Source of the DNA: Micavibrio sp.
GTDB taxonomy: Bacteria > Pseudomonadota > Alphaproteobacteria > Micavibrionales > Micavibrionaceae
DNA length: 10,867 nt
Direction of reading: 5' to 3'
Assembly (NCBI GenBank): GCA_030824805.1
Contig: JAPJRC010000069.1
Location: 1-10,867 of the forward strand
The position numbers and the translations under genes were made by a program. Below the pieces are notes generated by a model. That model did no database searches and was not told where the DNA came from. It saw only the letters and a list, made by a program, of their open reading frames with translations. Shown in pieces: positions 5,517 to 10,867 of the stretch (positions within the stretch are counted from its first letter, which is position 1; every line of letters starts with the position of its first letter).

Positions 5517-6749
5517 ATGAGCAAATATCATAGTAATTGGCAGGGGCTGGATCAGGGCGGAGAGCAAACTTGGCGACCTGATGTCATAGAGGGGGTAGCA
5601 AAGGAAATAGGCAGACTGGGAATTGCCCCACACACAGACCCGGAGTCTCCCCTGTTTGGCAGACTTCGTGATCTGTTTCCGCACATCACATGGGTATCAC
5701 GTGGAAGCGACGGTAGTTCTCGAACGATATTCCGCAGGTCAAATACATGGGCTCGATTAGGATTAGTGGATGCTTCCGGGGGACGGATGCGATTGACGCC
5801 GTTAGGCGAGAGTTTCGTAATTGGAGAAATCACAGTCAGAGAAGTTTTGGTTAATGCGTTAGCCAACCATGAAGAGGAAAATGAAAGGCCATTTTCAATA
5901 CTCGCAACAGCAATACTAGAAAAACCGAGAAAAGTTTGGACCCTCGAAGATTTTGAATTTGGCGTGATGGGTAATTACAGGCCGGGTGAAGATAATTTAG
6001 ATACTGCATTATCAAGCCCACATGGCAGCTTTACAGATACAAGAAAACGCCGAATACGGGCTATGCTATCAAGGCTTGAGGATGTGGATGCAGTGACACA
6101 TTCGGACAGCGGATGGACACTTAAAGACATTAACGCGCTATCTGAAATTAGCGGCAGAGCACTTCGTACAAGAATTGCTTCTGACATAATTGTAGCCGAG
6201 ACAAGGATACCAGTTGAAGCGGAGCCAACGCGGCAGGCGACTGATTTTTCTATTGCTGGGCGCGAGTACCGCGAGTCAATTCCAACATTTAATCCCACAG
6301 GCAGTGCTTCGACCCCTGATCCTCAAAAGCGGCGTGAGTTACTGGAGAAAGCTTCATTAGGGCATGCGTATTTATTAAAGGCGTTGGCGAGTTTAATAAA
6401 AACTCAAGGGCTTATCCCTACAGAAGACCCTTCAAGTTATGATATGGCAGTGATTAACGGTGACGAAGCCTGGATTTTTGAAGCAAAAACATGCACCGAA
6501 AGTAATGTTAAAGACCAAATCAGGAAAGCTATCGTTCAGCTCTATGAGTATCGCTGGCGGGGCCGCGCTCTATGGCCCCAAACCGTTAATTTAGTGATCG
6601 TGCTGGATAAAGCCCCGCTTAGTCTGATCGAGGGATGGGTATTGGAATTCCTCTACAATGACCGCGGCATAAAGCTTGCATGGTACGAAGAAGGGTCTTT
6701 CAAAATATACAATTTCGATACATCAACCAGCGACAATTTTGTATTATGA
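5517..6749 (+). CDS. Putative Type II restriction endonuclease (winged helix + PD-(D/E)xK)
   Basis: A 410-residue protein that I assign by motif and context, not by a named family. Residues around 70-105 (NTWARLGLVDASGGRMRLTP) look like a winged-helix DNA-binding segment, and a second similar segment is likely near 180-205 (RRIRAMLSRLEDVDAVTHSD). The C-terminal third has a nuclease core: YDMAVI with D309, then WIFEAKT with E322 and K324, followed by a helix NVKDQIRKAIVQLYEYR, the classic D-x(12)-ExK layout. Three ATGs compete (5493, 5511, 5517); 5517 has GAAGG at the best spacing (7 bases), while 5493 lies inside vsr. The gene follows vsr directly and meets the methyltransferase tail to tail with a 6-base overlap, the context of a restriction partner. 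The recognition site is unknown. A modification-independent nuclease or McrBC-like role is less likely. Confidence 0.7.
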   Translation: MSKYHSNWQGLDQGGEQTWRPDVIEGVAKEIGRLGIAPHTDPESPLFGRLRDLFPHITWVSRGSDGSSRTIFRRSNTWARLGLVDASGGRMRLTPLGESFVIGEITVREVLVNALANHEEENERPFSILATAILEKPRKVWTLEDFEFGVMGNYRPGEDNLDTALSSPHGSFTDTRKRRIRAMLSRLEDVDAVTHSDSGWTLKDINALSEISGRALRTRIASDIIVAETRIPVEAEPTRQATDFSIAGREYRESIPTFNPTGSASTPDPQKRRELLEKASLGHAYLLKALASLIKTQGLIPTEDPSSYDMAVINGDEAWIFEAKTCTESNVKDQIRKAIVQLYEYRWRGRALWPQTVNLVIVLDKAPLSLIEGWVLEFLYNDRGIKLAWYEEGSFKIYNFDTSTSDNFVL

Positions 6750-7877
6750 AGCTTTAGCCATTCTCTCGAAAAGTTCAGGGAAAAGATGAGTTTGATCGAG
6801 CGTCATTAAATAAGAGTCTAGGGGTATTTCACGCTTGCCGAACAAATTTTTGCGGATGGCATTGCCCACCGCACTGCCTAAAAGAGTAGGAACAGCATTT
6901 CCGACCTGCCTGATAGGATGCCTAGATGTCCCTGAAAAAGCCCACCAGTCCGGAAAGCATTGAATTCTCGCGCTTTCTCGCGGCGTGACTTCTCGCGGCA
7001 ATTTCGGGTGGATATGCCCCTTACCGCCACCAGCATCTGAGCCTACGATGATAGTAAAGCTAGGTCGTGCTAAATCAAGTTTATTGATACGAGTCTTACT
7101 ATCCCTTTCTCCCGCTTTCATCGCAGCATACCTGTCGATAATTTCTTGACCATGTTTTCTCCCAATATGGTTAGGAAGATGCTGCAAGCCCATAGGCGGC
7201 ATACCGTTAAGCGCATCACGCACTGTACGCCAGACATAAGTTTTTTCATTTGGCGCAGGATTTTCCGATGTTATCGGTCTGATGCTAGACACTTCTTCGC
7301 CTTCGCGATCTCCAATAATGAAAACTCTATCTCTAAATTGGGGTACGCCATAATCGGCTGCATTCAATCGATGTACCGAAAGCTTGTAGTATAAGCCTTT
7401 AGCGGGGTTCGCTAATTTTTCACAAAGATTTTTGAAAATTTCGCCCCCCTCTATTGTTAGAAGTCCAAAAACATTCTCGAAAACAAATGCTTTAGGCGAC
7501 ATGTCTGCCAGTATTCTTAGGTAATGATAGCTAAGCTCACCACGCGGGTCTTCGAGCCCCTTTCGCTTCCCGAAAACGCTAAATGCCTGACAAGGTGGGC
7601 CGCCAGCCAGAAGAGGCAACTCGCCCTTTTTCATCCCTATTTCGCGCAAAATGCTTTTACCATCGAGATCGATGACATTGGCTTGCTGAACTTTGGCCCC
7701 CCGAAGAAAAGGCTTTTTTCTGGCCTTGGCTGCTTTTGCGCCTTCTTGGAGAGTGATGCAGCTATGGTAATCGATGTCTGTTGCAAAGACAGTTTCAAAG
7801 CCGACTGCTTCAAGCCCTAAGTCTAGACCTCCGCCGCCCGAAAATAGCGAGACGCAATTTAATTCTGATTTTTTCAT
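6744..7877 (-). CDS. DNA (cytosine-5-)-methyltransferase of the restriction-modification system
   Basis: A 377-residue C5-cytosine methyltransferase with all major motifs in order: I FSGGGGLDLGL (12-22, AdoMet binding), IV GGPPCQAFS (92-100, catalytic C96), VI FENV (133-136), VIII QFRDR (180-184), a short target-recognition region about 200-290, IX REVTPRESARIQCFP (295-309) and X RQVGNAVP (323-330). It transfers a methyl group from AdoMet to C5 of a cytosine in the recognition site, protecting it from the partner nuclease. The presence of vsr supports a real C5 product in vivo. The ATG (7875-7877) has only a weak ribosome-binding site. The stop (6744-6746) is the complement of the last Leu codon of the convergent restriction gene. 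The specificity cannot be read from sequence. Confidence 0.95.
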   Translation of the reverse strand: MKKSELNCVSLFSGGGGLDLGLEAVGFETVFATDIDYHSCITLQEGAKAAKARKKPFLRGAKVQQANVIDLDGKSILREIGMKKGELPLLAGGPPCQAFSVFGKRKGLEDPRGELSYHYLRILADMSPKAFVFENVFGLLTIEGGEIFKNLCEKLANPAKGLYYKLSVHRLNAADYGVPQFRDRVFIIGDREGEEVSSIRPITSENPAPNEKTYVWRTVRDALNGMPPMGLQHLPNHIGRKHGQEIIDRYAAMKAGERDSKTRINKLDLARPSFTIIVGSDAGGGKGHIHPKLPREVTPRESARIQCFPDWWAFSGTSRHPIRQVGNAVPTLLGSAVGNAIRKNLFGKREIPLDSYLMTLDQTHLFPELFERMAKAS

Positions 7878-7897
7878 AAAATTACCGGGATTGGGAT

Positions 7898-7912
7898 GTT
7901 TCCGCTATGTTC
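7898..7912. promoter_or_regulatory. Imperfect LexA-type box upstream of the methyltransferase
   Basis: GTTT-CCGCTAT-GTTC matches the GTTC-N7-GTTC alphaproteobacterial SOS box except for one base. It lies 20 bases upstream of the methyltransferase ATG. One mismatch in eight fixed bases can occur by chance, so this is only a candidate. Confidence 0.25.
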
Positions 7913-8023
7913 TAGATTAAGGAAGTGCGCTGATTAAGCAAGATTTTTTATTCTCTGCTAGAAATTATCCTCATTTTCAGCCCTAAAATTTCTTCTGATC
8001 GAATGTTATCAAAAGTAAGAAGC

Positions 8024-8278
8024 TCATGGCATCCCCCCCACAAATCCACTGGTTTCTTGATTTTGGATAAGCGCAATACGCACTCCCACATGGCGGCAGC
8101 CGGAACGCGGACAAGCCAAATTTTTGGCGACCTCATCCATAGAAACGTCCCGGTGATCGACCTTCAACAAAAGCTGGAGAGGGCTTTGTAACCAGACATG
8201 CAAACAGCGTATGCACGTTGCCTCTATGACTGTGCTGTCATCCAAATCTCTCAATGCCGTATCTTCCTGCCACGTCAC
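8024..8278 (-). CDS. Small zinc-ribbon protein coupled to the Y-family polymerase
   Basis: An 84-residue protein whose GTG start (8276-8278) overlaps the polymerase stop in a GTGA four-base overlap, a strong sign of translational coupling. It contains CIRC (C22, C25) and CPRSGC (C56, C61), a four-cysteine zinc-ribbon pattern, separated by a leucine-rich helix (LQSPLQLLLK) and an acidic segment (SMDEVAKNL). A His at 63 follows the second knuckle. I do not recognise a named family. The position suggests an accessory factor of translesion synthesis or an SOS-induced DNA- or protein-binding partner. About 146 bases downstream, before the methyltransferase, hold no clear terminator, so read-through into the methyltransferase is possible. 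Confidence 0.7.
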   Translation of the reverse strand: MTWQEDTALRDLDDSTVIEATCIRCLHVWLQSPLQLLLKVDHRDVSMDEVAKNLACPRSGCRHVGVRIALIQNQETSGFVGGMP

Positions 8279-9528
8279 CAGAAGTCCTCCGCTGATGGAA
8301 TTCGATTATATGCAATTTTGCCGCCCGCATAGCCGCCGGGTGGTGGAACCCACGGCCCGATAGTCGCGACACGTTTACCGAACTTGCGGTTCAGGCCATC
8401 TATAATACTGGTGAGCACTTCGCATTTCTGGCGTTGTTGATCGTCATTCAGCAGGAGATCAAGTTGCCGCTCTGTCGCGGGTGAAAGATCACCTAACGTA
8501 ACGCCAACGCGAACGACTTCTGCTTTCGTTGAAATTTCTAATTGCGCGTTTTGCCAAAGAAGATTGAGGGCCTCGAGGCAGGCAAAATCATCTTGAACGC
8601 ATGGCATTTCCAATGCCTTGCTCCATGAACCTTCGCGCATATCAAGCCAGAGCCATAGCGAACTGGAAAAATAATTATCACGGCGCATTCGTCTTGCAGC
8701 TTTGGTTAGAAGCAACCTTGAACATGATCGGGCATAATCGGCTGTGCGCCAACCGGGGGGCAATACCCGCGCATGTCCATACATTCCTCGTGTTGTCGGC
8801 TGTGCCTGAATGTCATAGCCATGTAACGCGTACCACATACGCTCGCCATTCACGCTCCGCCAAAGCGCGCGCAGATGTTTTGGCTGTGCGTTGTAAAGCT
8901 GCTCGACAGAATGAATGCCAGCTTGATTAAGTCTATCAGCCATGCGGCTTCCCACGCCGGGAATACTGTCAAATTCAAGATTAAATAATGGTCCTGGCAT
9001 GTCTTGCGGTCGCCAGACTGTGACCCCGTTTGGCTTGTCGATCTTACAGGCGATCTTGGCAAGCATTCTGTTAGCAGCAAAACCGATTGAACAGGTTATC
9101 TGATCGCCAATGTTTTTATGGATGCGGTCCTTGATCCGCCTCGCCAACCCGTGAGGATCGGTAATATCCTTATCATCCAGCTTGCAACACAGTTCATCAA
9201 TCGACTTGACCGTTTCTATGGGGATTTCACAGGTAATCTCACTTAGAAGAGCGTTATGCGCCCGGCGGAAAAGATCAGGTCGCTGCATGACCAACACTAT
9301 ATCGGGGCAGACCGCACGGGCTTCTTTCACCCCCATAACGTTTTTGCAGCCCTTGGCTTTCGCTTCCTTAGAACAGGCAATCACGATGGTGGAATTAGCC
9401 GCTGAGGTTTCAAACGGAATGACCCCGACAGGCTTTCCTCGAAGACGCGGCATGGCTTGCTGCATTACGGAGGCAAAGAAGCCGTCGAAATCGAGATAGA
9501 GCTTTTCAATCGTGTCTGGTTTCCGCAT
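8275..9528 (-). CDS. Y-family translesion DNA polymerase (DinB/UmuC type)
   Basis: A 417-residue error-prone polymerase that copies past DNA lesions. The palm motif LYLDFDGFFASV (10-21) gives D13, with F18 at the steric-gate position, and SIDE (109-112) gives D111/E112, so all metal-binding acids are present. A helix-hairpin-helix like DinB's is at SIPGVGSRMADRLNQAGI. The C-terminal part includes RQLDLLL, similar to the QL-x-LF sliding-clamp motif, and IDGLNRKFGKR, typical of UmuC/DinB tails. Two deviations: the usual ASVE reads ASVM (M22) and the finger motif (S/N)YEAR reads SKEAK (53-57). The frame is open to an ATG at 9571-9573, but that ATG overlaps the LexA box, so I prefer the ATG at 9526-9528, which gives the normal N-terminus. 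It is translationally coupled to the zinc-ribbon gene downstream and follows SRAP by 59 bases. Confidence 0.88.
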   Translation of the reverse strand: MRKPDTIEKLYLDFDGFFASVMQQAMPRLRGKPVGVIPFETSAANSTIVIACSKEAKAKGCKNVMGVKEARAVCPDIVLVMQRPDLFRRAHNALLSEITCEIPIETVKSIDELCCKLDDKDITDPHGLARRIKDRIHKNIGDQITCSIGFAANRMLAKIACKIDKPNGVTVWRPQDMPGPLFNLEFDSIPGVGSRMADRLNQAGIHSVEQLYNAQPKHLRALWRSVNGERMWYALHGYDIQAQPTTRGMYGHARVLPPGWRTADYARSCSRLLLTKAARRMRRDNYFSSSLWLWLDMREGSWSKALEMPCVQDDFACLEALNLLWQNAQLEISTKAEVVRVGVTLGDLSPATERQLDLLLNDDQQRQKCEVLTSIIDGLNRKFGKRVATIGPWVPPPGGYAGGKIAYNRIPSAEDFW

Positions 9529-9556
9529 GGGGATAGACTCATACTCCCCAAGAAGA

Positions 9557-9571
9557 GAACAAAGCAAGAAC
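9557..9571 (-). promoter_or_regulatory. LexA (SOS) box of the polymerase operon
   Basis: GTTC-TTGCTTT-GTTC on the minus strand (GAAC-AAAGCAA-GAAC on plus) is an exact match to the alphaproteobacterial LexA operator GTTC-N7-GTTC. It lies 28 bases upstream of the preferred polymerase start. A -35-like TTGCTT (9562-9567) lies within it and a -10-like GTATGA (9539-9544) follows at 17 bases, so LexA bound here would block the promoter. The predicted mRNA start is only a few bases before the ATG at 9528. Confidence 0.75.
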
Positions 9572-9587
9572 ATTTATTGAGGGGTGC

Positions 9588-10220
9588 TTAACCGTCTATA
9601 ACGGAAAGATTTTTTTCGCTCGGCTTATTCATAGCCGGGTTAACAGGGCGGACTGAAAACGACTCAGGCGGCAGCGGACGGAGTTTACCAAGGGGATCGC
9701 CCTCAGGATTAAGCCAAGTGTCAAAGTCATCAATAATGAGCGGCATACGGTCGTGGTAAGGTATGACCAATTCATTCGGCTCACACGTCACGATAGAAAA
9801 TGAATAGGTTTTCTCTGCGTTCTTTTCTACCAACTCCCAAATTCCCGCGAACAAAATCGGCTGGCCATCCTTGCGATGAAAATAATAGGGCTGCTTGATG
9901 CCGCGCTCTTCTTTCCATTCATAAAATCCGTCAGCAGGAATGATGCAACGCCGCTTTTGATAGGCAGACTTAAACGTTGGCTTCTCCCTGATCGTCTCTG
10001 CCTTAGTATTGATCAAGATTGTCGATTTATTTATAGCCCACACAGGCGTGATGCCGAATTTTCCAAGAACCATCATGCGCCCCGTCTGATTTGTAATCAC
10101 CATCGGGACTTTTTCGGTGGGCGCAACGTTCGGGTTGAATTCAAAATTCACCAACGGGCCGTGATAAAGGGCTTTGGGAAGCTGGCTCAGGTCTTTCGGG
10201 GAACGAATACGGGCGCACAT
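9588..10220 (-). CDS. SRAP-family abasic-site processing protein (YedK/HMCES)
   Basis: A 210-residue protein that forms a covalent thiazolidine crosslink to abasic sites in single-stranded DNA, shielding them at stalled forks. The catalytic Cys2 directly follows Met1 (removed to free the Cys amine). The other active-site residues are in place: N71 in NTKAET, E101 in GFYEWK (98-103) and H156 in YHDRMPL, each four residues before the corresponding E. coli YedK positions. Further family blocks are FNPNVAPT (28-35), FGITPVWA (55-62), RRCIIPADGFYEW and SFSVRPVNP near the end. The requirement for Cys at position 2 fixes the start at 10218-10220. No Shine-Dalgarno precedes it. It lies upstream of the SOS-boxed polymerase in the same direction; no LexA box is seen in front of SRAP itself. 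Confidence 0.95.
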   Translation of the reverse strand: MCARIRSPKDLSQLPKALYHGPLVNFEFNPNVAPTEKVPMVITNQTGRMMVLGKFGITPVWAINKSTILINTKAETIREKPTFKSAYQKRRCIIPADGFYEWKEERGIKQPYYFHRKDGQPILFAGIWELVEKNAEKTYSFSIVTCEPNELVIPYHDRMPLIIDDFDTWLNPEGDPLGKLRPLPPESFSVRPVNPAMNKPSEKNLSVIDG

Positions 10221-10226
10221 TCAAAT

Positions 10227-10255
10227 AATATGTATGAGGCTTACTGCTTTCTCAA
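10227..10255 (-). promoter_or_regulatory. Candidate SRAP promoter (possibly leaderless transcript)
   Basis: On the minus strand TTGAGA (10250-10255), a 17-base spacer and CATATT (10227-10232) precede the SRAP ATG at 10220. Transcription would start at or next to the ATG, which fits the missing Shine-Dalgarno. The operator-like palindromes lie about 30 bases upstream of the -35. Confidence 0.4.
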
Positions 10256-10285
10256 GCTGTATAGCAACCCCAAAGCGGCTATTTT

Positions 10286-10320
10286 TTATCTCCGATAATG
10301 AAAGATTATCGGAGGTAATC
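10286..10320. promoter_or_regulatory. Tandem palindrome, operator-like, between lipoprotein and SRAP genes
   Basis: Two related palindromes: TTATC-TCC-GATAA (10286-10298) and GATTATC-GGA-GGTAATC (10304-10320, one mismatch). Their centres are 20 bases apart, two helical turns. Their inner halves also make a perfect 10-bp hairpin (10290-10299 with 10305-10314, loop GAAAG). Neither strand has a T run after the hairpin, so it does not look like an intrinsic terminator. Binding by a dimeric regulator upstream of SRAP is the better reading; the regulator is not in the window. Confidence 0.45.
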
Positions 10321-10326
10321 CTAAGC

Positions 10327-10569
10327 CTAGATTTTCCCTTTAATGGACGAGCATGGCACAAAAACTTCCACCTGATCCGCCCCCTTAGGATTTATACAGC
10401 GGGTCAAGTCCTTATCCTTCCACTCCCGGCATCTGTCGACCTCATCATATCCGCCCTTACAGGATGTTATGCCTTTGGGCATCGCAGCACCCGGCACTGT
10501 GCGAAGATGGTTCGGAAGTCCCCCGCAGCCAGACAAAATCAGAATAGCAAAAATAAGCGTACGTTTCAT
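10327..10569 (-). CDS. Small lipoprotein of unknown function
   Basis: An 80-residue protein starting at ATG 10567-10569. An 11-codon upstream extension (to 10602) is rejected because it overlaps the preceding gene and would put residues before the signal. MKRT, a hydrophobic core and the lipobox LSGC (13-16) mark a type II signal peptide: C16 should be lipidated and the mature protein anchored in a membrane. The mature part is only 65 residues, with several cysteines (SCKGG, RCREW, RCINP, PCSS) that may form disulfides in the periplasm. The gene starts 5 bases after the stop of the upstream gene, so the two are an operon. I do not recognise the family. Small lipoproteins in such elements can be entry-exclusion or lysis factors, but nothing here shows that. 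Confidence 0.7.
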   Translation of the reverse strand: MKRTLIFAILILSGCGGLPNHLRTVPGAAMPKGITSCKGGYDEVDRCREWKDKDLTRCINPKGADQVEVFVPCSSIKGKI

Positions 10570-10574
10570 GGTGA

Positions 10575-10865
10575 TCACCGGATGGCTTCGATGGCTGTCC
10601 AATAGGGGGTAGGATCGCCTTTTCGTCGCACTTGTACCGTTAAAACACCCGGTTTAACGGTATAAACCGCTTCGCCCTTTTTGAAGATCGTGCAAGCACC
10701 CATTGTCATGCCGAAAGCGAGAAGCTGCTTGGCGGCTTCGGTGTCTCCGTCCGCATGTAATCGGACAACATCTTCAAAGTCTTTTTTGTTTGTGCATCCG
10801 TAATAAGTATCGCCGGAAATCGTCCTCTCTGCGGCGTGAGCCAGAGTTGGCGCAATTATGGTTAA
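10575..10865 (-). CDS. Exported small protein of unknown function, partial (5' end outside window)
   Basis: A frame of 96 codons plus TGA (10575-10577) runs off the right edge. It begins inside a signal peptide, LTIIAPTLAHA then AERTISGDTYYGC, with AHA as the probable cleavage site. The mature part is about 85 residues: GDTYYGCTNKKDFEDVVRLH, an alanine-rich helix (DTEAAKQLLAFGMTMGACTI) and a beta-rich end (GEAVYTVKPGVLTVQVRRKG, then YWTAIEAIR). Two cysteines could pair in the periplasm. I do not know the family. The gene ends five bases before the lipoprotein start, so both are probably cotranscribed and both act outside the cytoplasm. Confidence 0.72.
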   Translation of the reverse strand, partial: LTIIAPTLAHAAERTISGDTYYGCTNKKDFEDVVRLHADGDTEAAKQLLAFGMTMGACTIFKKGEAVYTVKPGVLTVQVRRKGDPTPYWTAIEAIR

Positions 10866-10867
10866 GG

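Noticed and set aside
7948..8136. A 62-codon minus-strand frame overlapping the zinc-ribbon gene.
   Set aside because: It is a shifted-frame shadow with no domain features; the 84-residue frame has paired cysteine motifs and GTGA coupling.
8601..8930. A 109-codon plus-strand frame.
   Set aside because: It is antisense to the conserved polymerase and has no recognisable features.
9529..9573. Polymerase start at ATG 9573.
   Set aside because: It would place the LexA box inside the coding region and has no Shine-Dalgarno; the family N-terminus begins at MRKPDTIEKL.
10290..10314. Intrinsic terminator for the lipoprotein operon.
   Set aside because: The 10-bp stem is perfect, but no T run follows on either strand; the A/T tract lies on the wrong side. 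The phased palindromes suggest an operator.

Overview
The window looks like an alphaproteobacterial chromosome of intermediate GC content that carries the left end of an integrated mobile element. The best taxonomic clue is an exact GAAC-N7-GAAC direct repeat, the LexA (SOS) box form typical of Alphaproteobacteria, next to a translesion polymerase gene. The FlgC-like rod protein and the tRNA-Thr remnant fit this but do not fix the genus.

Bases 1-3853 look like host backbone: the 3' end of an EamA/DMT-type transporter gene, a Trp-rich exported protein of unknown function (minus strand), a stand-alone FlgC-like rod protein with a strong terminator, a yeast-type (FCY1-like) cytosine deaminase with its own terminator, a UPF0114/YqhA-like membrane protein behind a candidate structured RNA leader, a Cys- and Trp-free protein of unknown function (minus strand), and a possible 30-residue small protein.

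Bases 3854-3900 are the 3' part of a tRNA-Thr(UGU) gene on the minus strand: anticodon loop, T arm, acceptor 3' strand and CCA, with no matching 5' half. This is the usual scar of a tyrosine-recombinase element inserted in a tRNA 3' end. The intact tRNA, and probably the integrase, should lie to the right beyond the window. About 300 gene-free bases follow, with short direct repeats that could be integrase arm sites.

The cargo then begins: a CoiA-like nuclease (minus), and a Type II restriction-modification cassette made of a Vsr mismatch endonuclease and a winged-helix/PD-(D/E)xK putative restriction enzyme (both plus, coupled), converging on a C5-cytosine methyltransferase (minus) with a 6-base 3' overlap. 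To the right, all on the minus strand, is an SOS module: an SRAP (YedK/HMCES) DNA-protein crosslinking protein, a Y-family polymerase with a LexA box across its promoter, and an 84-residue zinc-ribbon protein translationally coupled to it. The window ends in two small exported proteins, one a lipoprotein, transcribed toward this module and separated from it by a tandem palindrome that looks like an operator.

The element cargo thus joins DNA restriction and methylation, repair of methylation-induced mismatches, translesion synthesis and abasic-site protection. Several cargo genes (vsr, SRAP, polymerase) have a -10-like hexamer a few bases upstream of the start codon and no Shine-Dalgarno sequence, suggesting leaderless mRNAs.
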